Counted from the first letter of the stretch, positions 17,483-26,896 are shown. The stretch is 64,000 nucleotides of DNA from Bin87 sp963666415 (GCA_963666415.2 CAXXPD010000003.1:1674001-1738000); one strand, 5' to 3'. The notes: a model not told the origin generated them from the letters alone. Made by a program: numbers and translations.

Positions 17483-19021
17483 TCAGTGGCGGAAATGCCT
17501 CACACCGGTGAACACCATGGCAATGCCGGCTGCATCCGCCGCCGCGATGACTTCATCATCCCGAATGGAGCCGCCCGGCTGGACGATGGCCTTGATACCG
17601 GCTTCTGCCGCCAGCTCAATGTTGTCCGGGAATGGGAAGAAAGCATCCGATGCCAGCACGCAGCCAGCCGACTTCTCTCCCGCCGCCCGCTGGGACAGGT
17701 GGACGCTGACGACGCGGTTCGGCTGCCCGGCGCCCATCCCGACGAGGGTGCGGTCTTTGACGAACGCGATGGCGTTGGACTTGATGTGCTTCACCGCTTT
17801 CCAGGCAAACGCCAGGTCAGCCAACTCGGCCGACGTTGGTGCCCGTTTGGTGGCCGTCGTCCATTGGTCGGGATATTCGGCGATGGTGTCGCGGGTCTGG
17901 ACGAGCACGCCGCCGCTCAATGGCCTGACGTCATAGTCAGCTGCACCGGGTCCGGACACGGCCGGCTCAACCGACAGTATCCGCAGGTTGCGTTTGCGCT
18001 GCAGGAAGGCTAACGCATCGTCGTCGTAGCCCGGCGCAACGACCACCTCGTAAAACACTGGATCCATCGCTTCGGCAGCCGCCGCTGTCACCGGACGGTT
18101 GTACCCGACGATACCGCCGAACGCTGAAACCGGGTCTCCTTCGTAGGCGCGACGGTAACCCTCCGCCGCGTCATCCGACGACGCCAGGCCACACGGATTG
18201 GCGTGTTTGATGACACACACCGTTGGGTCGGTATATTCGCTGACGATTCGCCAGGCTGCGTCGGCATCCATCAGGTTGTTGAAGGACAGCTCACGACCAT
18301 GCAGCTGCTGCGCCTGAGCCAGGCCGCCGGAGCCGCCGCTGGATGGAACATACAATGCGCCCCGCTGGTGCGGGTTCTCCCCGTAGCGAAGCGCCGATAC
18401 GCGCTTCAATCCGATGGTTACCTGCTCCGGCATTTCATCTTCAGAGGCAGGGTCGGATGCCAGATAGTCGGCAACCACGGCATCGTAGGTGGCAACGTGC
18501 TGGAAGGCTTTGGCAGCGAGGCCGCGCCGCTGTTCGATGCTCAGCTCACCGTCGGCCAGGGCGTCGGCGACCCAATCGTAGTCTCCAGGATCGACCACGA
18601 CGGCGACTGAGGGGAAGTTCTTGGCCGCCGCCCTCAGCATGGTCGGCCCGCCGATGTCGATGTTCTCCAGCGCGTCATCCAGCGTCACGCCGGGCTTGAT
18701 GACGGTTGCTGCGAAGGGATAGAGGTTGACCACCACCAGGTCGATAGCATCAATACCGTGCTGCTCCAGCTCGGCCATGTGGCCGGCAGAATCCCGCCGC
18801 GCCAACAAACCGCCGTGGATGGTGGGATGCAGGGTCTTGACGCGACCTTCCAGTATTTCCGGCGAACCGGTAACATCCGCCACCTGGCGAACGGCGATCC
18901 CGGCATCCGACAGGCTGCGGTGCGTGCCACCGGTGCTAATCAGTTCGCAGCCGGCTCCGGTAAGCCGCCGGCCCAAATTTTCGATACCCGTTTTGTCATA
19001 GACGCTCAGTAACGCTTTCAA
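17483..19021 (-). CDS. purH: Bifunctional AICAR transformylase / IMP cyclohydrolase
   Basis: 512 residues, normal length. The MGS-like IMP cyclohydrolase domain starts MKALLSVYDKTGIENLG and has ISTGGTHRSL. The transformylase domain has RYGENPHQRGALY and the KHANPCGLA segment with its catalytic Lys-His. It performs the last two steps of purine synthesis, AICAR to IMP. TTG start with AGAGGAAAGG upstream, within a short tandem repeat. purM and purF lie upstream in the same direction. Confidence 0.96.
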   Translation of the reverse strand: MKALLSVYDKTGIENLGRRLTGAGCELISTGGTHRSLSDAGIAVRQVADVTGSPEILEGRVKTLHPTIHGGLLARRDSAGHMAELEQHGIDAIDLVVVNLYPFAATVIKPGVTLDDALENIDIGGPTMLRAAAKNFPSVAVVVDPGDYDWVADALADGELSIEQRRGLAAKAFQHVATYDAVVADYLASDPASEDEMPEQVTIGLKRVSALRYGENPHQRGALYVPSSGGSGGLAQAQQLHGRELSFNNLMDADAAWRIVSEYTDPTVCVIKHANPCGLASSDDAAEGYRRAYEGDPVSAFGGIVGYNRPVTAAAAEAMDPVFYEVVVAPGYDDDALAFLQRKRNLRILSVEPAVSGPGAADYDVRPLSGGVLVQTRDTIAEYPDQWTTATKRAPTSAELADLAFAWKAVKHIKSNAIAFVKDRTLVGMGAGQPNRVVSVHLSQRAAGEKSAGCVLASDAFFPFPDNIELAAEAGIKAIVQPGGSIRDDEVIAAADAAGIAMVFTGVRHFRH

Positions 19022-19036
19022 ATTACCTTTCCTCTA

Positions 19037-19083
19037 ATTGGATATTCCTCTGATTGGATAACGATTGATTGGATAACGATAAC
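19037..19083 (-). repeat. 15-16 bp tandem repeat in the purH ribosome-binding region
   Basis: Three imperfect units on the + strand (19037-19052, 19053-19067, 19068-19083), each starting ATTGGATA. Read in the purH direction, they resemble diverged copies of the purH Shine-Dalgarno segment. Confidence 0.75.
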
Positions 19084-19164
19084 CAACGCGGAGTCCGGAA
19101 TAGAACCCCAAATCGCCAGCCCCAACCCGTGTGCATTCAGGTGCGCCAGGCGGTTTGCGGCCGA

Positions 19165-20190
19165 CTATGCGTTTCGAAATATCACTCGGGCTTCATCGGC
19201 GCGGCCCACGATTTGTCCCACGCCAACGGCATCGGGCACGCCCTGGAGCACCGCATCTGCCCCGGCGGCGTCACACACCGCTACCATACCCAAACCCATG
19301 TTGAACACGCGATACATCTCGGCGTCGCTGATTCCGCCGGCCTGCTGCACAGCACCGAAAATGGGAGGGATGGCCCACGAACCGAGCCGAAATTCTGCCG
19401 CCACATCCGGTGGCAGCACCGCAGGAACCTTGCCCGGCAAACCGCCGCCCGTAATATGGCTCAATGCCTTCATGTGCGGGAGATACGGCGCCAGCAGCGG
19501 GTGGTAGGCGCGGTGCCGCACCATCAGCTCGTCGCCCAAATTGCGGTTCAAGCCGGGCACGCGCCGGTGCAACACCGTTGGGTCTTCATCCACGCCAAAC
19601 ACCTGCCGCACCAGAGAAAACCCATTGGTGTGAACGCCGCTGGAGGGTATCCCGATCAATCGGTCGCCTGGTTTCACGGCACTGCCGTCCAGTAGCTGGC
19701 TGCGGCTGGCAATCCCGACGACGAACCCGGCCAAGTCGAAATCGGCGTCGGAGTAGACACCGGGCAACTGGGCGGTTTCGCCCCCAATCAATGCACAGCC
19801 GACTTCGCGACACCCCCAGACTATGCCGCGCATCAGCATCTCCAGACGGTGTTCGTCCAGCGCGCTAAACGATACATAGTCGAGGAAGAAAAGCGGGCGG
19901 GCGCCTTTGGTCAGGATGTCATTGACATTGAGGGTAACCAGGTCCTGGCCCACGCCCTCGAAGTGTCCCAACTGCGCCGCAATTTTCAGCTTGGTGCCCA
20001 CGCCGTCGGTGCTCGCCACCAGAACGGGTTCGTCGATGGCATCCAGTGCGAAGAGGCCGGCAAAACCGCCGCCGCCGTCCAGCACCTGGGGGCCGTGGGT
20101 GATTCCCGCAAAAGCCTTGATGCGGTCTTTCAACCCTTCCATCGCGTCCAGCGCGACGCCGGCAGCCTCGTAGGTTCCCGATGGAGTCAT
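19165..20190 (-). CDS. purM: Phosphoribosylformylglycinamidine cyclo-ligase (AIR synthetase)
   Basis: 341 residues from the ATG at 20190; the longer open frame upstream overlaps purF and has no PurM similarity. The ATP-binding ASTDGVGTKLKIA and MNVNDI-type (LNVNDILTKGA) motifs and GGETAQLPG are clear. Converts FGAM to AIR in purine synthesis. It starts 24 bp after purF, so the pair is an operon. Confidence 0.95.
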   Translation of the reverse strand: MTPSGTYEAAGVALDAMEGLKDRIKAFAGITHGPQVLDGGGGFAGLFALDAIDEPVLVASTDGVGTKLKIAAQLGHFEGVGQDLVTLNVNDILTKGARPLFFLDYVSFSALDEHRLEMLMRGIVWGCREVGCALIGGETAQLPGVYSDADFDLAGFVVGIASRSQLLDGSAVKPGDRLIGIPSSGVHTNGFSLVRQVFGVDEDPTVLHRRVPGLNRNLGDELMVRHRAYHPLLAPYLPHMKALSHITGGGLPGKVPAVLPPDVAAEFRLGSWAIPPIFGAVQQAGGISDAEMYRVFNMGLGMVAVCDAAGADAVLQGVPDAVGVGQIVGRADEARVIFRNA

Positions 20191-20213
20191 GCCGCCTGCT
20201 TCAACGTCATCGT

Positions 20214-21662
20214 TCAGGGCGCCGCAATCTCCAACGACAGCTTGCCCAAATCCAACTGCACCGGCACGGGGTAATTGCCAGTGAAGCAGGCATCGCAAAA
20301 ACCGCCTTGCTGTCCGCGCACCAGATTCATCAGACCGTTGACGCTCAAATACCCCAGGGTGTCGGCGCCGGTGATCTCCTTGATCTCGTCCAACGATTTG
20401 TTGGCGGCGATCAATTCTTGCCGGGTGGCCATATCGACGCCCAGGTAGCAGGGGTGTTTGATTGGAGGCGCGCACACTCGCAGATGAATTTCGGTAGCGC
20501 CGGCTCGCCGCAGCAACTCCACCACGTGGGGCGTGGTGGTGCCCCGCACGATGCTGTCGTCGACCACTACCAGACGCTTGCCGCGCAAGATCGCGGGCAT
20601 CGGGTTGAACTTTTGCCGGACACCACGGTCGCGACGCTGCTGTTCCGGTTCGATGAAGGTGCGGCCCACATAGCGATTGCGTACTAGGCCGTTGGCGAAG
20701 GGAATGCCCGATTCGCGCGAATAGCCAACCGCCGCTGCGGTGGAAGAGTCGGGAATGCCAATCACCAGGTCAGCGTCTGCCGGATGCTCTCTGGCCAACT
20801 GCGCACCCATATCTTCGCGCGCGTTGTGCATCAACTTGCCGTCCATCACGCTGTCAGGGCGCGCGAAGTAGATCCACTCGAACACGCACAACGCTCGGCC
20901 GCGGCGGGCCGACCCGGCGTAAATCTCTGAATGCACACCGTCCACGCCAATGGTTACCACTTCCCCCGGTTCAAGTTCGCGCACGAATTCCGCCTGCATA
21001 TGATCCAGGGCGCAGGTCTCTGACGCTACGGCCCAGCCGTTATCCAGCTTGCCGAGGCACAAGGGACGTATTCCCAGCGGGTCGCGCGCCGCAATCAACC
21101 TATCGGGCGTGAGGATCACCAATGAGAATGCGCCCTGCATGGTTCGCATTCCGTGGAATAGTCGTTCTGCCCAGGTTGCTCCGGGCGCGTTTGCCAGCTG
21201 ATGGGCTACGACCTCGGAATCCGTGGTGGTATCGAAAGCGCAATCCCACCTGGCCTGCAACTGTTCACGCAATTGGACGGCGTTGATGATGTTGCCGTTG
21301 TGGGCCACGGCCAGGGGGCCGTTAACTCCGTCGACCAGCAGGGGTTGCGCGTTGCAAAAGGCGCTGGTGCCGGTGGTGGAATACCGGGTGTGGCCGATGG
21401 CCAGATCGCCGGTGATGCGGTCCAGGTCTCCATCGGCGAACGCCTCCGAAACCAGACCCATCCCGGTGTGGGCGCGGATCTCCCCGGCGTCTGAAGCGGC
21501 AACCCCTGCCGACTCTTGCCCCCGGTGTTGTAGCGCGAACAGCCCGATCGCGGTGAGCGACGCGCTGTTGATACCCGGCGTGTAGATACCTACGACGCCG
21601 CATTCCTCTCGTGGATGATCGAGAGGATCGGAACCTGAACTGCCGGGCAGCCAATAGTTCAT
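20214..21662 (-). CDS. purF: Amidophosphoribosyltransferase
   Basis: 482 residues. A 20-residue propeptide precedes Cys21 in EECGVVGIY, the N-terminal nucleophile after processing. The glutaminase domain has QHRGQESAG and GHTRYSTTG, and the phosphoribosyltransferase domain has VVVDDSIVRGTT, the PRPP loop. Catalyses the first committed step of purine synthesis. First gene of purF-purM, with purH following after a 144-bp gap. Confidence 0.96.
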   Translation of the reverse strand: MNYWLPGSSGSDPLDHPREECGVVGIYTPGINSASLTAIGLFALQHRGQESAGVAASDAGEIRAHTGMGLVSEAFADGDLDRITGDLAIGHTRYSTTGTSAFCNAQPLLVDGVNGPLAVAHNGNIINAVQLREQLQARWDCAFDTTTDSEVVAHQLANAPGATWAERLFHGMRTMQGAFSLVILTPDRLIAARDPLGIRPLCLGKLDNGWAVASETCALDHMQAEFVRELEPGEVVTIGVDGVHSEIYAGSARRGRALCVFEWIYFARPDSVMDGKLMHNAREDMGAQLAREHPADADLVIGIPDSSTAAAVGYSRESGIPFANGLVRNRYVGRTFIEPEQQRRDRGVRQKFNPMPAILRGKRLVVVDDSIVRGTTTPHVVELLRRAGATEIHLRVCAPPIKHPCYLGVDMATRQELIAANKSLDEIKEITGADTLGYLSVNGLMNLVRGQQGGFCDACFTGNYPVPVQLDLGKLSLEIAAP

Positions 21663-21712
21663 GTCAGCATTCTATTTTGCGGTTGGCTCTAGGTCAACGC
21701 CCCGGACGCCGA

Positions 21713-22525
21713 TTAATCGCGTTGAGGGATGATTTGGACTTTGCGGCTCTCTCCCACTCCCACACTTTCGGTTCGGATACCGTCTCGCTCGTCCAGGTAC
21801 ATATGAATTACCCTGCGATCCGATGGCGTCATCGGTTCCAGCGTGATGCTGCGCCCGGTTTGGACAACCCTTTCGGCAACGCGGGAAGCCATCTCACGCA
21901 GGGAGTCTTCACGGCGCTGCCGGTATTGCTCAACGTCCAGCGCGACCCGCACGTCCTGCTCGAACTGCTGACGCACAATGCTCTGCACGATAAATTGCAA
22001 AGACTGGAGCGTGTTGCCGCGCCGACCAATCAACAACCCGGAATCCGGCCCGGCGATGTCGATGATGGGCCCACCGGACGCCTCGTCGAATTCTGACCGG
22101 AGCGTTACGTCAACCTCTGCTCCTACGGTTTCCAGGATACGCTCGACCGCCTGGACCGCCGCCGCCGCCGGGGAATCTGCATCGGCCAACACGACCGGGG
22201 GTCGGCGGGGAGCCTCTTCCTCGTCGTCTTCGTAGTCGTCTTCAAATTCGTCGCCGTCACCGTCTTCAAATTCTGCGCCATCTCCAGCTTCGTAGTCGGC
22301 ATCAGGCCCGGCATCTGCGTGGGCTTCTACGTCAGGTTCCGGAGATGCCGCCGGTGTGGTGCGGGTAACACGCACCTCGGCCATCTCGCCGCCGATGCCG
22401 AGAAACCCTTGACGGCCTCTATTTAGTGTTTCTACCTCGACCTCGCTGCGGTCTGCGCCGAGCGCTGCGAGCGCCAGCTCTTCGGCTTCTTCTACGGTCC
22501 GTCCGGTTTGAATTATTTGATCCAT
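21713..22525 (-). CDS. khpB: Jag/KhpB RNA-binding protein
   Basis: 270 residues: Jag-N domain (1-55, with LNRGRQGFLGIGG), a very acidic Asp/Glu linker (65-105), a KH domain with GLLIGRRGNTL (163-173) and an R3H domain around RRVIHMYL (237-244). KhpB/Jag binds RNA and influences cell division and elongation in Gram-positive bacteria. Its start overlaps the end of yidC by 107 bp in a different frame, a large overlap that suggests translational coupling. Confidence 0.92.
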   Translation of the reverse strand: MDQIIQTGRTVEEAEELALAALGADRSEVEVETLNRGRQGFLGIGGEMAEVRVTRTTPAASPEPDVEAHADAGPDADYEAGDGAEFEDGDGDEFEDDYEDDEEEAPRRPPVVLADADSPAAAAVQAVERILETVGAEVDVTLRSEFDEASGGPIIDIAGPDSGLLIGRRGNTLQSLQFIVQSIVRQQFEQDVRVALDVEQYRQRREDSLREMASRVAERVVQTGRSITLEPMTPSDRRVIHMYLDERDGIRTESVGVGESRKVQIIPQRD

Positions 22526-23348
22526 CTGGTTCGTTCTCCTGTGGGGCAGGGGCTGGGCTAGACGGGGCTACTGCGTCCGGTTCCCCACCGCGCTTCGGGA
22601 ACAGTGGGAAGAGCGGCCCCCATCCGGTGATGAAGTACTGAATGCTGATACCCAAGATGTTGGAAACCACCCAATACAGCGGCAATCCGCTGGGCCATCC
22701 CAGCGAGAATGCCCCCAGGAATATGGGCATCATCCAGAGCATCATGGTTTGACTGGATTGCTGACGCGGATCCGGAGACGGCATCTGCGTCATCTTTTGC
22801 TGCACCCAGGTGGACACCGCCACCAGGATGGGCATGACGATGGGCGACGGGTCGGGTTGGCTCAGGTCCAGCCACAGGAAGGTGCTGTTGACCGGCGCCG
22901 CCGCATGAATGGGTACGAAGGTAATCCAAGTGTACAGTTTGCCAGACAGACTGACCAGGTCTTCCGGATTGTTGAACAGGGTCTGAATGAGTACCCGGAA
23001 CAGGCCGATGAGAATGGGCATCTGCACGATGAGCGGACCCAAACAACCGACTGGGCTCACGCCGCTTTCCCGATACAGACGCATGGTTTCCTGGGAGATG
23101 CGTTGCCGGTCGCCGACGTGCCGTTGCTGGATCTCCCGCACCCGCGGTTGCAGACCGGTCATCGCGCGCATCTGCCGCACCTGGCGCACCGTCAGCGGAA
23201 TCGTCAAGATTCGCACCAGCGCCGTGAACACGATGATGGCTACTCCCATCTGGGAGAAGCACAGGACGTACAACACCATGAGCGTGTTGAGCATGGGACG
23301 AATAATTACTTCGTTCCACAGCAACCCGAATATGGAGAAAATTTCCAC
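22419..23348 (-). CDS. yidC: YidC/Oxa1 membrane protein insertase
   Basis: 309 residues, of the short Gram-positive/Chloroflexota type without the large periplasmic domain. Five hydrophobic segments, with the YidC pattern FTALVRILTIPLTVRQVRQM and a cytoplasmic hairpin. The conserved LPLYWVVSNILGISIQYF precedes a long basic, disordered C-terminal tail (about 260-309) that could contact the ribosome. It inserts membrane proteins, alone or with Sec. The gene overlaps khpB. Confidence 0.94.
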   Translation of the reverse strand: MEIFSIFGLLWNEVIIRPMLNTLMVLYVLCFSQMGVAIIVFTALVRILTIPLTVRQVRQMRAMTGLQPRVREIQQRHVGDRQRISQETMRLYRESGVSPVGCLGPLIVQMPILIGLFRVLIQTLFNNPEDLVSLSGKLYTWITFVPIHAAAPVNSTFLWLDLSQPDPSPIVMPILVAVSTWVQQKMTQMPSPDPRQQSSQTMMLWMMPIFLGAFSLGWPSGLPLYWVVSNILGISIQYFITGWGPLFPLFPKRGGEPDAVAPSSPAPAPQENEPDGSNNSNRTDRRRSRRAGARSARRRPQRGRGRNTK

Positions 23349-23389
23349 TAACGCCTGTCCTGCTCGCTACCGATCCGGCAACGCTTGCC

Positions 23390-24667
23390 CTAGTTGCACC
23401 TGGTGTTTTCTTCAGTGTCGTAGCACCACAATATATTGATGCCAGACACCACCTCCACCCGCCGCACTGTGCCGTCATCAGAGCCGACGTACACGGAATC
23501 AGGCTGCCCGGTGTCGGACGTAGCCTGGCTGCGGGAGATAATCAGCGGCGCCTTGATCTCGCCGCTGCCAAGCGTCAGGGAGGCGATTTCCTGCGCCTGG
23601 CCGTGGTCGGTTTCGGTGGCCCTCAGCACGGCCAATTTGCCGTCCACGGTGGCAACCGCCAAACCCCGTTGCAGCAAGACCGGGTCCGCCACAACTGGAG
23701 CGCCCATATCATAGGCCCACAACAATCCACCGCTGGAGTTCAGGGCGTACACTTTGCCATCCATAGATGGAGCCAGGATCATGCGACCCGACGACACCGG
23801 GGTTGCCCACCACCAGTTGTCGGCGCCAAATTGCCAGCGCAAATCGCCGCTTTCCAGCCCGAGGGCATACAGTTGCCGGTCAAACGAGCCGATAATCAGC
23901 ATATCCTGATGAATCAGCGGTTTGGCGACCACTGCCCCACCGGTAGCGTATTCCCACACCACCTCGCCCGTAGCCAGGCTAACGGCATACACCTTGCCAT
24001 TCTGCGAACCGAAATACGCGACGCCATTCCGCAGCAACGGAGTGGACCATATCTCTCTTTCATCGGTGCGGAACGGAGACCATCGCAACGACTCGCCGGT
24101 TGACGCGATGAAGGCGTACAAGCCACCGTCCTCTGAACCAACCGCCACGATGCCGCCCGCTTCGTCCAGGCCGGGGCTGCCAACAAGAGGCACGATATCT
24201 TCCGGTTCAACGTTGGGGTTACGCCAGACCGTTCCGACCGCCCCGCCGGAAGCGTTCAGGTCGAGCGCGTACAGGATCCCGTCGATACCGGCTACGTACA
24301 GATGCTGTCCGACGGCGGGCGGGTTATACGCGCCCAAAAATCCGTCTTCTCCGCCGACGGAAGACCTCCACCGCGTGCTGACGGTTCCGTCGCCAAAGTC
24401 ATCGAGGGCCAGCACCTGCCCGTCCCGGGTAGTGGCATACACCACGCCATTGGCCACCGCCACGGCTCCCCAACCCTTGGTGGATGCTCCCAAGTTCGGT
24501 CGGCATCCGACGACGGCCAGCAGGCAGATGGCTGCCAGCGCCGCGAGCAACATCCAGCGTGGCATCAACGCCAGGCCGTTATTAAGGCGCCGAGGCATGG
24601 CAGAATATTCATTGGTGGAATTGGGCGTAACCCGAGGTTTGCGGAAGGGCAGGAAAATGTTTGACAT
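23390..24667 (-). CDS. PQQ-like beta-propeller lipoprotein (BamB-like)
   Basis: Up to 425 residues. A hydrophobic stretch MLLAALAAICLLAVVGC ends in a lipobox with Cys55; the likely start is therefore one of the later ATGs (24598 or 24565) rather than 24667. The rest consists of seven or so beta-propeller blades with repeated KVYALN/GLLWAYD-type units. It would sit on the outer face of the membrane, perhaps as a scaffold. It interrupts the usual yidD-yidC order, so a link to membrane insertion is possible but not shown. Confidence 0.82.
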   Translation of the reverse strand: MSNIFLPFRKPRVTPNSTNEYSAMPRRLNNGLALMPRWMLLAALAAICLLAVVGCRPNLGASTKGWGAVAVANGVVYATTRDGQVLALDDFGDGTVSTRWRSSVGGEDGFLGAYNPPAVGQHLYVAGIDGILYALDLNASGGAVGTVWRNPNVEPEDIVPLVGSPGLDEAGGIVAVGSEDGGLYAFIASTGESLRWSPFRTDEREIWSTPLLRNGVAYFGSQNGKVYAVSLATGEVVWEYATGGAVVAKPLIHQDMLIIGSFDRQLYALGLESGDLRWQFGADNWWWATPVSSGRMILAPSMDGKVYALNSSGGLLWAYDMGAPVVADPVLLQRGLAVATVDGKLAVLRATETDHGQAQEIASLTLGSGEIKAPLIISRSQATSDTGQPDSVYVGSDDGTVRRVEVVSGINILWCYDTEENTRCN

Positions 24668-24676
24668 ATTGGTTGA

Positions 24677-24886
24677 CTAAATTACCGGGTCATACCCGCT
24701 GTCGCCTCTGGGACGACACCGAAAAATCCGCTGGATACCCAGCCATACACCTTTCAGCACACCGTAGCGTTCGACCGCATCAGCGGCGTACTGCGAACAA
24801 GTCGGCTCGAAGCGGCAAGCCGTTGACAGATAGGGGGACACCGCCTGCTGATACAGCCGAATGGTTGCAATAGCTGCGATTTTCAC
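24677..24886 (-). CDS. yidD: Membrane protein insertion efficiency factor YidD
   Basis: 69 residues with the family signature: IRLYQQAVSPYL, CRFEPTCSQYA and GIQRIFRCRP. Small amphipathic inner-membrane-associated protein that helps YidC. Overlaps the rnpA stop by 4 bp (ATGA-type junction). Confidence 0.95.
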   Translation of the reverse strand: MKIAAIATIRLYQQAVSPYLSTACRFEPTCSQYAADAVERYGVLKGVWLGIQRIFRCRPRGDSGYDPVI

Positions 24887-25278
24887 CGCGTTGCCTCCGG
24901 CGTTGAGGTTACGGTCTGCGGGTTCACGGGGTCAACAACTTCAGGTTCGGCTTTGTTCAACTGGGTGCGGCGCAGCAAATTATGCACGGCACGCTCAAGT
25001 TGAGGGAACTTCGCTTCACCAGCGCCACGCCTCGCAATCAGGATGGAGTCCCAACCCGGGCGGGAATGGGAATTTCGGATTACTTCGCGCAACCGTCGCT
25101 TGATCTGGTTACGCACCACGGCGTTGCCGACGCGTTTCCCAGCGACGAAGCAGAAACGGCTGCGATCCAGGCCATTGGGCAGCAGGCGGATAACCAGCAA
25201 GTCATTAGCGGCACTACGTCCCCGACGGTGGACTTCCCCGATACGGGCATCGCCGCTAAGACGATGACGTTGTTGCAT
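24883..25278 (-). CDS. rnpA: Ribonuclease P protein component
   Basis: 131 residues. The RNR motif region KRVGNAVVRNQIKRRLRE is intact. It binds the RNase P RNA and tightens pre-tRNA binding for 5' maturation. The C-terminal ~25 residues (from about LNKAEPEVVDP) are an extra low-complexity tail. Located directly downstream of rpmH in the standard order. Confidence 0.95.
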   Translation of the reverse strand: MQQRHRLSGDARIGEVHRRGRSAANDLLVIRLLPNGLDRSRFCFVAGKRVGNAVVRNQIKRRLREVIRNSHSRPGWDSILIARRGAGEAKFPQLERAVHNLLRRTQLNKAEPEVVDPVNPQTVTSTPEATR

Positions 25279-25325
25279 CTAAACTACGGAAGCCGTGGGC
25301 GGCCACTGGAAACAAAGTAGGTCAA

Positions 25326-25463
25326 CTAAACGGTCAGCTTGTGTCGGCCCTTGAAACGGCGGCGGCGCAAAACCGAACGGCCATCCGAGGTGCGGGAACG
25401 GGAACGGAAGCCATGCACTCGGGCACGACGTCGCTTTTTGGGTTGATAAGTACGCTTGGGCAT
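25326..25463 (-). CDS. rpmH: 50S ribosomal protein L34
   Basis: 45 codons, MPKRTYQPKKRRRARVHGF followed by an Arg/Lys-rich tail ending KGRHKLTV. Exactly the length and pattern of L34. First gene of the rpmH-rnpA-yidD-lipoprotein-yidC-khpB cluster. In most bacteria dnaA and the origin are just upstream; here an ISAs1 element and then unrelated genes are found, so that link is absent. Confidence 0.95.
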   Translation of the reverse strand: MPKRTYQPKKRRRARVHGFRSRSRTSDGRSVLRRRRFKGRHKLTV

Positions 25464-25481
25464 GTTCGACTCCGGCTGATA

Positions 25482-25510
25482 ACTATACTGTCAAAGCCCC
25501 GACACGTCAA
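25482..25510 (-). promoter_or_regulatory. rpmH promoter
   Basis: On the minus strand TTGACG (25510-25505), exactly 17 bp, TATAGT (25487-25482). The start site would be near 25475, 12 nt before the ATG. ISAs1 begins 17 bp upstream of the -35. Confidence 0.85.
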
Positions 25511-25527
25511 CGAATTTGTCCTGCTCA

Positions 25528-26757
25528 CAGGGCAATCGCGTTTTAGCTGCGTAGGACTTTTAGCAGGTAGTCCTCCTTCCAGCCGGCCTGGAGGCGTTTC
25601 CCCTGGATGCCCACCTTCAGGCTCGTTTCGTTCTTGAGCAGATTGTGCGAAACCTGCCGCAGCGTGGCCATGTTCTGCGGAGCGTGGTCCTTGCGGATCC
25701 GGCAATGGTCTTCCCCGAAAGTCACGTCCAGGCTCCAGTGCAAGGAGTTCTCGATGCTCCAGTGAGTGCGCACCACCTTCAGCAGTCGCTCCGCCGGGGC
25801 ATCCAGGCTGCTGATGTAGTACCGGGGCTGCACCGTGGTCCCTGCCGGCGTCTCCCGGCGGCCCACCACCTTGACCACCGAGCGCAGGCCGGGCCAGTCC
25901 TGCCCGGTGCTCAGGTACTCCAGGCAAGATGGGTCGCTGATTGTCCAGCACTCCCGACGTTCTATCCTTCCGTGGTCTTTGTTCAGGGTGGTGGCGTAGT
26001 CATGGGGCACTCCCCCGAAGCCGAACTCCTCCGCTCCCTCGAACCGGTCCCGCACGTCTTCATACAGTTGACCTTGGTTCTCCTTCAGCGCCAGCACGTA
26101 GCCGGCTCCCCGGTCCAGAATCCCCTGGGCGATCTCCTGCTGGCAGCCCATGGCGTCGATGGTGACGATGCACCCCTTCAGTTCCAGCATTGGCAGCAAC
26201 TGGGGGATCGCGGTGATTTCGTTGGACTTCTCCGCGGTCTTCACCTGCCCCAGGGTCAGCGTGTTGGCCGAGGCCCAGGCGCTGACCAGGTGGATGGCCC
26301 GCTTGCCCACATTGCGGTCGTGGGAACGCCGTACCGTCTTGCCGTCGATGGCCACCACTTCCCCGGGGATCAGGTCGGACACCGCCTGGGTCCAGGCCAT
26401 GAAGCACTGCTGGAACTGCTCCGGGTCCAGCCGGGAGAAGACGTCGCCGAAGGTGTCGTGGGACGGGATGCCGTGGGGCAGTTCCAGGAAGGTCTGGAAC
26501 CATTCCAGCTTGCTCTTGCCGAACAATTCGATGTAGACCCAGGAGTCGGCGCCGCAGATGACGGCGCAGATGGCAATGGCAATGATGTCCAGCAGCTGGT
26601 GCCGCTTGCACCGGTCGATCCTGGGGTCCTCCAACGTCCCGAAATAATCCATAATGGACGCGCCCTTCCCCTCTCTCATCACTCCTCCCCTCTCCCCTTC
26701 ATATCACTGGACTCGCATGCCTGGCCAAGTCTACCAATCTATAACGCGATTGCCCTG
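25528..26757 (-). mobile_element. ISAs1-family element
   Basis: 1230 bp with perfect inverted ends CAGGGCAATCGCGTT / AACGCGATTGCCCTG and an exact 10-bp duplication GTCCTGCTCA at 25518-25527 and 26758-26767. It separates the rpmH promoter from a copy of the palindromic MITE. Confidence 0.94.
25543..26682 (-). CDS. ISAs1-family transposase
   Basis: 379 residues with an N-terminal FGTLEDPRIDRCKRHQLLDI, the core VVAIDGKTVRRS and the ENSLHWSLDVTFGEDHCRIR motif typical of the family. Apparently intact. Confidence 0.93.
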   Translation of the reverse strand: MMREGKGASIMDYFGTLEDPRIDRCKRHQLLDIIAIAICAVICGADSWVYIELFGKSKLEWFQTFLELPHGIPSHDTFGDVFSRLDPEQFQQCFMAWTQAVSDLIPGEVVAIDGKTVRRSHDRNVGKRAIHLVSAWASANTLTLGQVKTAEKSNEITAIPQLLPMLELKGCIVTIDAMGCQQEIAQGILDRGAGYVLALKENQGQLYEDVRDRFEGAEEFGFGGVPHDYATTLNKDHGRIERRECWTISDPSCLEYLSTGQDWPGLRSVVKVVGRRETPAGTTVQPRYYISSLDAPAERLLKVVRTHWSIENSLHWSLDVTFGEDHCRIRKDHAPQNMATLRQVSHNLLKNETSLKVGIQGKRLQAGWKEDYLLKVLRS

Positions 26758-26768
26758 GTCCTGCTCAA

Positions 26769-26896
26769 GCGTACCCATTTTGTCATTGCGAGCGTAGCGT
26801 GGCAATCCTGACGCCGTAACAACGGCGGTTCGTCCACGTATGTTCAACCTCAACGAAGTTTCCACGTCGCTATGCTCCTCGCAATGACCGATCAAG
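26769..26896. mobile_element. Palindromic ~140-bp MITE, copy 1 (right end missing)
   Basis: Begins GCGTACCC, then TGTCATTGCGAGCGTAGCGT, with the complementary arm GTCGCTATGCTCCTCGCAATGA near the other end. It lacks the terminal GGGTACGC seen in copies 2-4. A central hairpin (CGCCGT...ACGGCG) lies between the arms. Before ISAs1 arrived, its GCGTACCC end was 18 bp from the rpmH -35. Confidence 0.85.

Noticed and set aside
20191..20475. N-terminal extension of purM
   Set aside because: It overlaps purF out of frame; AIR synthetase homology starts at the ATG at 20190.
25464..25527. Replication origin next to rpmH
   Set aside because: No DnaA boxes or AT-rich unwinding region; the space is filled by a promoter and ISAs1.
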